Shown: in pieces, positions 34,496-43,062 of the stretch | Position numbering within the stretch: position 1 is the first letter of the stretch | How the letters are laid out: each line of letters opens with the position of its first letter | Assembly: GCA_963812675.1 (NCBI GenBank) | Contig: CAWEWR010000027.1 | Coordinates: 1-64,000 of the forward strand | DNA from: AP-15 sp963812675 | GTDB lineage: Bacteria; Pseudomonadota; Alphaproteobacteria; ATCC43930; CGMCC-115725 | DNA: 64,000 bases | Reading direction: 5' to 3' | Notes under the pieces: generated by a model | What the model saw: the letters and a program-made list of their open reading frames with translations, nothing else | Database searches by the model: none | Told to the model about the DNA's origin: nothing | Program-made: the position numbers and the translations under genes

Positions 34496-35409
34496 GGCAG
34501 GAAATTCTTCGATCGGAGGTAGGAGACCGCGGCCGTTCCGGCCTCCTCGCCATCGACGGCAATCTCGGCATTGAGCTTTTGCAGGGTCTCGATCGTCAGT
34601 GTGGCGAAGATCGGATCTAGCACCACGCGGATTTCGGGATGTTCCTGCAGCACCGGCTCGCGAACGACCGGGGCCGGCGCGTAGACGATTTGCGCGCCCT
34701 TGTCGTCCTTGAGCGCGACGAGGCCGAGCGCCGCCAAGGCGCCGTCCGTACCATAAGCCATTGCCGCGTTGACGCCGGACATCTCTTCGGCCGCGGCGCG
34801 CAGAGTGGCGGCGGTGTTGCCACCCGACAAAGTCAGCAGTTGCTCGTCCGACAGCCGGAAGCCATAGGTCGCCTCGAATGCCGGCAATGCCGACGGGCTC
34901 TCGACAAACTCCGCCGAAGCGGCGAGCTTGATCCTGCCGCCCTCTTTTACGTAGCTCGCGAAATCATCCATCGCGGCGAGGTGTTCACGCTCCGCCAAAT
35001 CCCTGCGCACGGCGATCACCCAAGTGTTGTTCGCCGGCGCCGGGGTCAGCCACACCAGATGGTTCTCCTTGCGGCACAGCGCCTCGACCATCGCATAACC
35101 GCGCTCCCAGTTCTTCCATGCCGGGTCTTGCTCCCGGTGAAAGAACAGCGCGCCATTCCCGGTATATTCAGGATAGATGTCGATCTGACCTGCGAGAATG
35201 GCGGCGCGCACGATATTGGTCGGCCCGAGCTGGAGCTTGTTTTCCACGGCAATGCCATGCGCCCGGAGCAGGGCCAGGATCATATTGCCGAGCAAGGCGC
35301 CTTCGGTATCGATCTTCGACGCCACGACGACAGCCCCGTCGCGCGCCTGCGCCGGCGAGCCGATCAAGGCGACGGCCAAGATAAGCGCGAGGGCGCCGTG
35401 AGAGCGCAC
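34492..35409 (-). CDS. osmoprotectant ABC transporter substrate-binding protein
   Basis: A 305-residue periplasmic binding protein of the OpuAC/OsmF type. A signal peptide (ALALILAVALIGSPAQA) leads into DGAVVVASKIDTEGALLGNM. LGPTNIVRAAILAGQIDIYP with EYTGNGALFF is typical of betaine/choline binding proteins. It is the first gene of the operon (binding protein, permease, ATPase, then probably threonine aldolase) and overlaps the permease by 4 bases. The ligand is probably a betaine-like solute. Confidence 0.9.
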   Translation of the reverse strand: MRSHGALALILAVALIGSPAQARDGAVVVASKIDTEGALLGNMILALLRAHGIAVENKLQLGPTNIVRAAILAGQIDIYPEYTGNGALFFHREQDPAWKNWERGYAMVEALCRKENHLVWLTPAPANNTWVIAVRRDLAEREHLAAMDDFASYVKEGGRIKLAASAEFVESPSALPAFEATYGFRLSDEQLLTLSGGNTAATLRAAAEEMSGVNAAMAYGTDGALAALGLVALKDDKGAQIVYAPAPVVREPVLQEHPEIRVVLDPIFATLTIETLQKLNAEIAVDGEEAGTAAVSYLRSKNFLP

Positions 35410-35505
35410 GGCCGTTACACGGGTCTCTGAGACTTCAAGGGCGTCTGCCCCGGCCGGCCGGAAGCGGAGAGAAGCGTCTCAGTGTGGCCCTCCGCGTCAC
35501 GTTCC

Positions 35506-35529
35506 CTGGTAATCTTGCAGGATTACCAG
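35506..35529. other. perfect 9-bp hairpin between genes
   Basis: CTGGTAATC, a 6-base loop, then GATTACCAG. It lies downstream of the gene ending at 35554 and upstream of the ABC binding-protein gene. The stem is perfect, but no T tract follows on either strand, so it is a weak candidate for an intrinsic terminator. It could be an operator or a processing site. Confidence 0.45.
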
Positions 35530-35553
35530 AGAGTCCCCCTTTCCTACCGAGGG

Positions 35554-37041
35554 CTACGCGGCGTGGAGGAGTTCGAGATACTCCTCGTAGACCGCCATGT
35601 TCTTGCCGAAGGAGATCGCGGCGGCCTGGGCGCCGCAGACGAGGTGCATCCAGCGCCAGGGCTCGCGGGTCGCGTGGTATTCCTCGACGACCGACTGGTG
35701 GTGCTTGAAGGCGTGCATCTCCGTGAAGTTGTCGTGGCACACGATCTCGGCGAGACGCTCGATGAAGGCGTCAGGGTCGTAGCCGGCCTTCATGTATTGC
35801 GTCGCCAGGTTGACCGTCTCCTTGACCTCCGGCACCGCCCGCATCACGCCGAGATTGGTGACCGTCGACCAATCGGTCGGCGGCTGGTTGTAGATGCTGT
35901 GCTGGATCGCGTCGAGCAGCTCCTCCTGGCTGCGCCGAGGCAACGCGGCAACCGCTGCCATGTCGGGCTGCGGGTAGGGCTCCATGCGACCCGCGGTCGA
36001 GCGGATCTCCGGGCCCGATTGCCACGTCAACAACATCATCAATTTGTTCTTGAGGCTGATCCCGTCGAGCCGCAGCAAATAGCGCCGCAGATTGACGCTG
36101 GTATGCAGGTGGACATCCATCGGATTGCCGCCGAGCGAGCGCAGGAAGAGACCGGCCGCTCCGATCGACAGAGCCTCACCCGCACCCTCCAGCGAAATTC
36201 CGCCGGCCAAGGCCTTCGTCATCAACACCGGGATATCGGGAAAGACGTCGACCGCTGCGATGGCCTCTCCGAGCGCGCCGATGACCGCGGTTTCATCCTC
36301 GCCGCTGCGTTGGCGATAGATGCGTTGCAGCAACCCATGCTCCTCGATCAGCGCTTCGATCTGCGGCAGCGGCGAGGGCATCGGATTGTTCGGGGCGACC
36401 GGGGAACGGGTCACAAAGCGCACCGCCGGCCGCATCAGCACCGGCAGAAGCTCCTTGTCGAGGACGCCGGTTTCGAAAGCGCGCCACATCGTGCCCGGGA
36501 ACATGAAGTAATGGTCGTCGTTGAAATTTTTGGGGATCGCCACGCTCAGCAAGAGATCAAAGGCCTCGATCCGCGGCGCATGATCCCACAGCCACAGGAA
36601 AACGTGGTCGGCCTTGTTCCACTCGCCGCGCCCGACCGCCATCAGGAAGGCCGCCTTGGCCGCCTCGACCCCGCCGGCATCCTCCGGCGCGAATTCGAGC
36701 AGGCTGTACGGCCCCATCGCCGGATGGTGGATGTGCTTGTTCGTAAGCGCCACGTGTTGCAGCACCGGGACAAAGCGCTGCTCGCCTCCCAGGCGCTCGA
36801 CCGTCTTCGAGATCGCGTAGAGGCCGGCCAGGGGGTGCAGGGGGCCGCCGTGGTGTCCGGGCGGCATCTCGGTGGAGCGGGTCACCGCGAGGGCAGAGGC
36901 GGTCAGCATGGTCTGTGTCGGCACCCCGGCACGCAGCTTGTCCAGCGCGCGATCCAGGATCTCGGACGGGGCCGTATCCTCGATAAACTGGACCAACGGC
37001 TCGATGGCGTCAGGAAACTGGACACGTTGCGGCATGGGCAT
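35554..37041 (-). CDS. conserved hypothetical protein of 495 residues
   Basis: A helical protein. ATG at 37041 follows AAGGAG. N-terminal features include IEPLVQFIEDTAPSEILDRA and a His-rich stretch GHHGGPLHPLAGLYAISKTV. Further His-containing segments are HVALTNKHIHHPAMGPYSLL, and VCHDNFTEMHAFKHHQSVVE near the C terminus. There is no signal peptide or clear membrane segment. Several conserved-looking His residues suggest a metal or cofactor site. The pattern recalls questin-oxidase-like proteins only faintly, so no function is claimed. It is divergent from the LLM/hydrolase/LLM cluster across a shared gap of about 300 bases. Confidence 0.65.
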   Translation of the reverse strand: MPMPQRVQFPDAIEPLVQFIEDTAPSEILDRALDKLRAGVPTQTMLTASALAVTRSTEMPPGHHGGPLHPLAGLYAISKTVERLGGEQRFVPVLQHVALTNKHIHHPAMGPYSLLEFAPEDAGGVEAAKAAFLMAVGRGEWNKADHVFLWLWDHAPRIEAFDLLLSVAIPKNFNDDHYFMFPGTMWRAFETGVLDKELLPVLMRPAVRFVTRSPVAPNNPMPSPLPQIEALIEEHGLLQRIYRQRSGEDETAVIGALGEAIAAVDVFPDIPVLMTKALAGGISLEGAGEALSIGAAGLFLRSLGGNPMDVHLHTSVNLRRYLLRLDGISLKNKLMMLLTWQSGPEIRSTAGRMEPYPQPDMAAVAALPRRSQEELLDAIQHSIYNQPPTDWSTVTNLGVMRAVPEVKETVNLATQYMKAGYDPDAFIERLAEIVCHDNFTEMHAFKHHQSVVEEYHATREPWRWMHLVCGAQAAAISFGKNMAVYEEYLELLHAA

Positions 37042-37344
37042 GGTGAGTTTCTCCTTAAAGGGCGGTTTTCGGCTTCGTTTGCTTACTCTTTCAATTGACG
37101 CAGCGCCTCTCGACCGGGGCCACCCCTCAACCTGAAAGACAAGGGAACAGGCGGTCTTCCTAATTTCCCCGCAATCGTCTCGCGCGATGCGCAGACTTGT
37201 CAACTCCGAACGACGCATCAGGGATATGCACCAAAAGCCTCCCTCAGCGGCTTCACGCGCCGAGCGGTTCAATAGGGGTCATGCGCGCTTGGGGCGCGCC
37301 CTGCCATCGGGTATGCTCGACAGAGGAATTGAGGAGATGCGGCC
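37042..37344. other. divergent intergenic region
   Basis: This 303-base gap separates the divergent hypothetical gene and the LLM oxidoreductase. The LLM gene has GAGGAGATG just upstream of its ATG. Promoters for both directions are expected here, but no convincing -35/-10 pair or operator was found. Confidence 0.4.
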
Positions 37345-38604
37345 ATGAAGCTGATGTGGTTTCACCTGATGCCCTATACGGAGCTGCCGGAGGATTTCCG
37401 CGAGAAGCATCCGTCGGTGTGGGTCGACATCCATTCCTCGCTGTTCGACCCGTTGCGTGCGCATCACATGTACAACGACTTCATGGACGAGCTCGAATTC
37501 GCCGCCGAATGCGGGTTCGACGCGGTCTGCGTCAACGAGCATCATTCCAACGGCTACGGCCTGATGCCGTCGCCCAACCTGATCGCCTCGGCACTGTCCC
37601 GCCGCACGACGGATACCGCCTTATGCGTAATGGGCAATTCGCTGGCGCTATACAACCCGCCGACCCGGGTCGCCGAGGAATTCGCGATGATCGACTGCAT
37701 CTCGGGCGGGCGGCTGATCGCCGGCTTCCCGGTCGGGACGCCAATGGACACCTGTTTCGCCTATGGCCAGAACCCGAGCATGCTGCGCGACCGCTATTAC
37801 GAGGCGCACGACCTCGTGATGCGGGCCTGGACCGAACAGGACACCTTTGCGTTCAACGGCCGCTTCAACCAGCAGCGTTACGTCAACATCTGGCCGCGGC
37901 CGGTACAAAAGCCGCACCCGCCGATCTGGATCCCGGGCGGCGGCTCGGTGGAGACCTGGCGTTGGTGTGCCGAGATGGACCACGTCTACGCCTACCTGTC
38001 CTATTTCGGCTACCAGGCCGGGCAGGTGACGATGGACGGGTTCTGGCAGGAGATGGACCGGCTCGGCAAGGACCGGAACCCCTACCGTGCCGGGTTTCTG
38101 CAATTCGTCGGCGTCGCCGAGAGTCATGAAGAGGCCTACCGTCTCTACCGCGAGCCAGCCGAGTATTTCTACGGGCGCTGCCTGCATGTCGATCCACGTT
38201 TCGCCGGGGCCCCGGGCTACACCAGCGAGGCAACTCAGCGGGCCGGGGTCGTCGGCCAGGTGGCGCAGGTCGCCAGAATGCGCCGGTTCGACACCTTGGC
38301 GCGCGAAATGGACGCGATTGTCGAGAAGGGCTACGTGATCATCGGCTCACCCGACGAGGTGGCCGACCAGCTCAAGGAAGTGGCGACCAACCTTAATGTT
38401 GGCCACCTGATGCTGCTGATGCAGTTCGGCAACATGGGCAAGGATTTGGCAATGCACAACACCAAGCTGTTCGCCGAGAAGGTCATGCCCCAATTGACCG
38501 ATATGTTTGCGGAATGGGAGGACCGCTGGTGGCCGCGGCCGATGGCCCCCGACGCACGGGCGCCGCTGACGCCGTTCCGCCAACCGGCACTGGCGGCGGA
38601 GTAA
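37345..38604 (+). CDS. LLM class flavin-dependent oxidoreductase
   Basis: A 419-residue luciferase-like monooxygenase. Family features are NDFMDELEFAAECGFDAVCV, NEHHSNGYGLMPSPNLIASA, LYNPPTRVAEEFAMIDCISG and RLIAGFPVGTPMDTCFAYGQ. It is longer than the 350-residue group and resembles monooxygenases of xenobiotic or amide catabolism. The next gene, an alpha/beta hydrolase, starts 7 bases after its stop, and another LLM enzyme follows, forming a three-gene set. Confidence 0.9.
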   Translation: MKLMWFHLMPYTELPEDFREKHPSVWVDIHSSLFDPLRAHHMYNDFMDELEFAAECGFDAVCVNEHHSNGYGLMPSPNLIASALSRRTTDTALCVMGNSLALYNPPTRVAEEFAMIDCISGGRLIAGFPVGTPMDTCFAYGQNPSMLRDRYYEAHDLVMRAWTEQDTFAFNGRFNQQRYVNIWPRPVQKPHPPIWIPGGGSVETWRWCAEMDHVYAYLSYFGYQAGQVTMDGFWQEMDRLGKDRNPYRAGFLQFVGVAESHEEAYRLYREPAEYFYGRCLHVDPRFAGAPGYTSEATQRAGVVGQVAQVARMRRFDTLAREMDAIVEKGYVIIGSPDEVADQLKEVATNLNVGHLMLLMQFGNMGKDLAMHNTKLFAEKVMPQLTDMFAEWEDRWWPRPMAPDARAPLTPFRQPALAAE

Positions 38605-38611
38605 TCGGCCC

Positions 38612-39394
38612 GTGAGCGAACCGGAGGAGCTTTCCGTCGACCTCAACGGCTTTTCGTGCCGGGTGTGGCGGAAAGGACAGGGTGCGAAGCTGGGGTTTCT
38701 CGCCGGCTTTGGAGGTTTGCCGCGGTGGACCCCGTTTCTCGACGCGCTCGCGCAAGAGCGCACGGTCGTCGTGCCGTCGCTGCCGGGTTTCCCGGGCGGC
38801 GAGCGCGGCCATACGGTGCTCGACAGCCATCTCGACTGGGTGCTGGCGGTCCGCCGGCTGCTGCTCAAGGCCGGGCTCGACGGCGCCGATCTGGCCGGCA
38901 GCTCGGTCGGCGGCTCGTTTGCCGCCGAAGTGGCGGCGATCTGGCCCGCTGCGGTCCGCCGATTGGCGCTGATCGCCCCCTGGGGCCTCTTCGACGAGAA
39001 GGACCCGATGACCGACCCTTGGGCGCAACGGGCGCCCGACGTGCCGGGCCTGCTCTGTGCCGACCCCGAGCGCTGGAACCGGCTCAAAGCCGAGCCCGAA
39101 GGGGCAAATTCGCCGGAATGGCCGATCGTGCAGACGCGTGCGAACGAAGCTGCGGCGCGCGCCTTCTGGCCGCTCGGCAATACGCGGCTCGAAAAGCGCC
39201 TGCCTCTGATCGAGGCGCCGACCCTGCTCATCTGGGGCGAACAGGACCGCATCGTGCCGCGCGGCTACGCCGACCGCTTCGCCGCCGCGATCGCCGGGCG
39301 CGGCGAAATCGCCACGATCCCCGGTGCCGGGCATCTCGCCGAGCTGGACAAACCCGACGAAGTCGCCGCGGCGATCCTGCGTTGGACGACCTGA
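38612..39394 (+). CDS. alpha/beta hydrolase
   Basis: A 260-residue hydrolase. GTG at 38612 begins SEPEELSVDLNGFSCRVWRK. The nucleophile elbow is LAGSSVGGSF, with the catalytic Ser in GSSVGG. The acid is probably in WGEQDRIVPRGYADRF and the His in IPGAGHLAELDKPDEV. It sits between two LLM monooxygenases, a layout that fits oxidation followed by hydrolysis of a common substrate. The substrate is not known. Confidence 0.88.
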   Translation: MSEPEELSVDLNGFSCRVWRKGQGAKLGFLAGFGGLPRWTPFLDALAQERTVVVPSLPGFPGGERGHTVLDSHLDWVLAVRRLLLKAGLDGADLAGSSVGGSFAAEVAAIWPAAVRRLALIAPWGLFDEKDPMTDPWAQRAPDVPGLLCADPERWNRLKAEPEGANSPEWPIVQTRANEAAARAFWPLGNTRLEKRLPLIEAPTLLIWGEQDRIVPRGYADRFAAAIAGRGEIATIPGAGHLAELDKPDEVAAAILRWTT

Positions 39395-39433
39395 GAACCC
39401 TCACCCACCAGCCCTTAAGTTGAGTGTGCGCTA

Positions 39434-39490
39434 GCCCCTCTCCCGCATTGCGGGAGAGGGTGCCGAGCATAGCGAGGCGGGTGAGGGTAC
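39434..39490. repeat. dispersed palindromic GC-rich repeat, copy 2 (short form)
   Basis: CCCCTCTCCCGCATTGCGGG, then AGAGGGTGCCGAGCATAGCG and GGCGGGTGAGGGT. The core hairpin CTCTCCCGCATTGCGGGAGAG is of the same kind as units at 20125 and 62056, but shorter. It lies in the 126-base gap between the hydrolase and the second LLM gene. Confidence 0.65.
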
Positions 39491-39520
39491 GGACGCGGCG
39501 GGAAGAATGGGGTACGAGCA

Positions 39521-40804
39521 ATGAAATTCGGACTTTTCTACGAGCATCAGCTGCCGCAGCCCTGGAGCGAGGATTCGGAGTTGCGGCTCTATCAGCAGGC
39601 GCTCGATCAGGTCGAGCTCGCCGATCGTCTCGGGATCGATTATGTCTGGGAAGTCGAGCACCATTTTCTCGAAGAGTATTCGCACTCTTCGGCGCCTGAG
39701 GTGTTCCTCGCCGCCTGCTCGCAGCGCACCAAGCGGATCCGGCTGGGCCACGGCATCACCCTGATGCCGCCCAAATACAACCATCCCGCCAGGGTCGCCG
39801 AACGCATTGCCACCCTCGATCTGGTCTCGAACGGCCGCGTCGAGTGGGGTACCGGCGAGTCGGCGACGGCGGTCGAAATGGGCGGCTTCGGGGTCGATCC
39901 GCAGGAAAAGGAGGCGATGTGGCAGGAGGCAACCGAGCAGGCCGCCAACATGCTGGCGATGCGGCCCTATCCGGGATTTCAGGGACGCTGGTTCGACATG
40001 CCGTGCCGCAATCTGGTGCCGAAACCGGTGCAGAAGCCGCACCCGCCGATGTGGGTGGCGTGCTCGCGGCGCGAGACGATCCACCGCGCCGCCAGGGCCG
40101 GGCTCGGCGCGCTGGCCTTCGCTTTTCTCGAACCCGAGCAGGCCGCCAAGTGGGTCGAGGAATATTACAGCATCATCAAATCGCCGGAATGCGTCCCAAT
40201 TGGCCACAGCGTCAATCCGAACCTCGCGATCGTCACCGGCATGTCGTGTCATACGGATGAGGCCGAAGCGGTCCGCCGCGGCCTCGACGGCTTCCGCTTC
40301 TTCGGTTATTCGCTCGGCTATTACGCGGTCTTCGGCGAGCACAGGCCCGGACGGGCCGATTTGTGGGAACGCTTTCTGCAAGTCAAGGACCAGCTGCCGG
40401 AAAATGCCGGGCGCGGCGGCATCGGCACTCCCGCGCAATTGCGCGAGCATTTGAGCCGCTACGAGAAGGCCGGGATCGACCAGGTCATGTTCGTCCAGCA
40501 GAGCGGCGCCAATCGCCACGAGCACATCTGCGAGTCGCTCGAGATTTTCGCCGGCCAAGTGATGCCTGAGTTCAAGGAACGCGAGCAGGCTCGGGCCGTG
40601 CGAAAACAGCGCGAGCTGGCGCCTTTTATCGAAGCGGCGTTGGCGCGCAAACCGCGCATGGCGCCAGTCCTCGACGCCGACATCCCGCGCGTCGAAGCCT
40701 TCGGGCGCAAGGCCCCGTCCCCGATCGTCAGCTCCGATCGCGGCGGAGCAATCTCAATACCGACCCAGGATCCGCTCGCCGCTCGCGAAGGCGAACGGCC
40801 TTAG
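39521..40804 (+). CDS. LLM class flavin-dependent oxidoreductase
   Basis: A 427-residue luciferase-like monooxygenase. It begins KFGLFYEHQLPQPWSEDSEL. Family segments are RLGIDYVWEVEHHFLEEYSH, RIRLGHGITLMPPKYNHPAR and NGRVEWGTGESATAVEMGGF. The C-terminal extension after about residue 360 is rich in charged residues and then low in complexity. It is separated from the hydrolase gene by 126 bases containing a palindromic repeat, so the three genes may not form a single transcript. Confidence 0.9.
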   Translation: MKFGLFYEHQLPQPWSEDSELRLYQQALDQVELADRLGIDYVWEVEHHFLEEYSHSSAPEVFLAACSQRTKRIRLGHGITLMPPKYNHPARVAERIATLDLVSNGRVEWGTGESATAVEMGGFGVDPQEKEAMWQEATEQAANMLAMRPYPGFQGRWFDMPCRNLVPKPVQKPHPPMWVACSRRETIHRAARAGLGALAFAFLEPEQAAKWVEEYYSIIKSPECVPIGHSVNPNLAIVTGMSCHTDEAEAVRRGLDGFRFFGYSLGYYAVFGEHRPGRADLWERFLQVKDQLPENAGRGGIGTPAQLREHLSRYEKAGIDQVMFVQQSGANRHEHICESLEIFAGQVMPEFKEREQARAVRKQRELAPFIEAALARKPRMAPVLDADIPRVEAFGRKAPSPIVSSDRGGAISIPTQDPLAAREGERP

Positions 40805-40882
40805 AGCCAACGAAAACGTCTGTCTCGAATTCTTTTCGGCTCAGGTGGCGCCGGGAGCCTCGATCCAGTTCGCGCGCCTCGG

Positions 40883-41215
40883 CTATCGGGCGGGCCTATA
40901 GGTCTTGGCGACGGCATCCGCCTTCTTCATGCCCCCCACGCCTTCCGTCCCCGTCATCAAGACGGTTGTTTTCGCCGCCTTGATGGCGCCGCCTGCCCCG
41001 ATCGCCAACGCGATTGCCGACATACTTTCATTGTCCGGCACATCGGCGATAATGACGAGATCATATTCACCAAAGCAATACCAGCCGCCAACGAGCTTGC
41101 CCCCGACCGCCTCGCACACCGCACGGCCCACGGCTTCAACGCGGTTCTGCGGGTTCTTCAGTTGGGCGGCCCATGACTCCGGGGTGTACGCTGCCTGGTA
41201 CATATAAAGCGGCAT
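40883..41215 (-). CDS. GYD domain protein
   Basis: A 110-residue ferredoxin-like protein. ATG at 41215 follows GGAGGTCGACT. It begins PLYMYQAAYTPESWAAQLKN. The segment GGWYCFGEYDLVIIADVPDN contains the GEYD/GYD signature, and KTTVLMTGTEGVGGMKKADA follows. The family is common in alphaproteobacteria and of unknown biochemical role. It may bind a small ligand as a dimer. It converges on the second LLM gene. Confidence 0.85.
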   Translation of the reverse strand: MPLYMYQAAYTPESWAAQLKNPQNRVEAVGRAVCEAVGGKLVGGWYCFGEYDLVIIADVPDNESMSAIALAIGAGGAIKAAKTTVLMTGTEGVGGMKKADAVAKTYRPAR

Positions 41216-41367
41216 AGTCGACCTCCGTATGTTAGGTGCTGGTTGTGGTCCGCAGTGGCTTGCGCCGGCCACAGCTGCCAGTCTACCCCAACCTCGTCGA
41301 TCCGGCCAGTTGCGGGCACTGGGTCAGGCTTTGTTGTCGACGATACTCAGCAGAGCCGGAGCCCGGC

Positions 41368-43062
41368 TCAAAACTGGAAGAGGCTCCTGAGGTCGCCGAT
41401 TGCCGGCCCATTGGACGGGACGTAGGGGTCGGCGCTGTCTTCGATCGGGTTGGGGAGCTGGTCGCGGCTGCGCGCCGACAAAGTTGGCAGCGCCCAATTC
41501 GCCTCGATGAATTTCAGGATTGAGACGTGGTCGGTGTATGTGTGGTCGACGAAGCCCTTTCGGGCAAAGGGCGAGACGGCGATCAGCGGAATGCGGGTCC
41601 CGTCGCCAAAGGCATCGAGGATCTGGATGTATCCGCTGTCCCAATAGCCGCCGCCCTCGTCGACGGTCACCAGGATCGCTGATGTCGCCCACAATGCCGG
41701 GTTCGACTGCACCTTGCCGATCAGCCTGCGGATGAATTCCTCATAACGCGATACTGTCGATGACGCCGGGTGGCCGGATTCGGAGTTGGGCGGGATCACG
41801 AAAGCGACCGCAGGCATGTTGTCGGCGTCTTCGATATCACGGAACAGCGCTGCATGATCTTGCAGATTTGCTCTTAGCGCAGTGTTCATAATTGCGCTGG
41901 AATAGGTCAATGGATCGGCGACGCCGCTATATTCCTTGGTCAGTGCTGCGCCGTCCCGCCCGCCGGAATACCATTTCCAAGTCACCCCTTTGGCTGAGAG
42001 CGCCTCGGCAATGGTTGTCTGTGCCTGGGGCGGAACCCGGTAAACCGTCGGCCCCAGCGGCGCCGGTTCGCCAGTAGCCAAAAAACCGGCGTTGTAATTA
42101 TTCACCAGATAATAGGCGCCCCCCTCACAATTCCCGTCGTTGAAGGTCCGGTAAGGCAAGCTGACGAGATAGGCCCGAATCGCCGCGGCACCGGGCTGGC
42201 TCGTGTCCGCGCATTTGGTGTAGGAGCCGCTCCGGTAGCCCGAATGCATGTACCAATTATTGGTTCCCGGCTTGGGGTTGGGGTTTTCGATCTGGTTGGG
42301 CGGCGGCTCTGTCAGCGCGCCGTCCCTCCAATAGGCGATCGCGTGCCCGGTCGCGAGCGCCTGGAAATTCGCACCCGTGCCGCCCATTACCGGCTGGTGG
42401 TGGTTGTCGCTGAGCGCATAAGTGTCGGCGAGCTGGCGGAAATAGGGCGCGTCGCCTGCGGCCATGTTGTAAAAGCCCATCGCGACGGCGCCCTGGTTGG
42501 TGCCGGAGTCAGGATCTTCGCGGTTCTGCGAGCCTTCGCCCGAGGTCTCGTCCACCCAGACGAAAAGATCGTCCCTGCCGCCATCAACCTGCTGCCACAT
42601 CTGAAAGAAGCGGTGCACCGGGTCGCCGATCACTGCCGTGTAATCGACATGTCTCGTGATTTGGAATGGTCCGTTCGGCAGCGATGCCGGAAACCGCGCA
42701 TCCGGCACAAAGCGGGGCAGCCCGGGTGCGTAGGTCGTGCCGGGCCGCGGCAGCTCGCCATAGGAACCGACAATGCGCGGCGTAACCTCGTACATGTCGT
42801 GGATCTCGGCGCGGCGTTGAGCCGCCCTGGTGAATTCCGGTCCAGGATCGCCATTGCGGTTGACAATACCCTGCGACAGCAGATTGCGAATTTTGGCGTT
42901 TGATCGCGGCTCGTATGTGCCAAAGAGATTGTCAAAGCTGAGGTTCTCTCCGACAACGACGATCAGATGGGCGATCGGCGTCGTCGTTTGCCCTCGCGCC
43001 GGGGCGGGCAGCAATAGCAATGTCAGTAATGCGAGGGCCGCCGCACGTGTTGGAAGACACAT
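41368..43062 (-). CDS. secreted phosphoesterase family protein (phospholipase C/acid phosphatase type)
   Basis: A 564-residue extracytoplasmic hydrolase of the alkaline-phosphatase superfamily (phosphoesterase family PF04185). A signal peptide (AAALALLTLLLLPAPARG) leads to IAHLIVVVGENLSFDNLFGT, the N-terminal metal-binding segment. DNHHQPVMGGTGANFQALAT and ILVTVDEGGGYWDSGYIQIL are further conserved metal or active-site regions. Such proteins hydrolyse phospholipids or phosphomonoesters. Its ATG directly follows the TGA of the aminotransferase gene, so the two are co-translated. Confidence 0.88.
   Translation of the reverse strand: MCLPTRAAALALLTLLLLPAPARGQTTTPIAHLIVVVGENLSFDNLFGTYEPRSNAKIRNLLSQGIVNRNGDPGPEFTRAAQRRAEIHDMYEVTPRIVGSYGELPRPGTTYAPGLPRFVPDARFPASLPNGPFQITRHVDYTAVIGDPVHRFFQMWQQVDGGRDDLFVWVDETSGEGSQNREDPDSGTNQGAVAMGFYNMAAGDAPYFRQLADTYALSDNHHQPVMGGTGANFQALATGHAIAYWRDGALTEPPPNQIENPNPKPGTNNWYMHSGYRSGSYTKCADTSQPGAAAIRAYLVSLPYRTFNDGNCEGGAYYLVNNYNAGFLATGEPAPLGPTVYRVPPQAQTTIAEALSAKGVTWKWYSGGRDGAALTKEYSGVADPLTYSSAIMNTALRANLQDHAALFRDIEDADNMPAVAFVIPPNSESGHPASSTVSRYEEFIRRLIGKVQSNPALWATSAILVTVDEGGGYWDSGYIQILDAFGDGTRIPLIAVSPFARKGFVDHTYTDHVSILKFIEANWALPTLSARSRDQLPNPIEDSADPYVPSNGPAIGDLRSLFQF

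Noticed and set aside
35506..35529. Hairpin as an intrinsic terminator
   Set aside because: Perfect stem but no T tract on either side, so not called as a terminator.
35482..37098. A 538-codon plus-strand open frame opposite the 495-residue hypothetical gene
   Set aside because: It is Arg/His/Gln-rich low-quality sequence typical of a GC-rich antisense shadow, has no ribosome site, and the opposite strand has better composition and a good start.
37345..40804. LLM/hydrolase/LLM group as a natural-product biosynthetic cluster
   Set aside because: No synthase, carrier or peptide precursor is present; a catabolic set is more likely.
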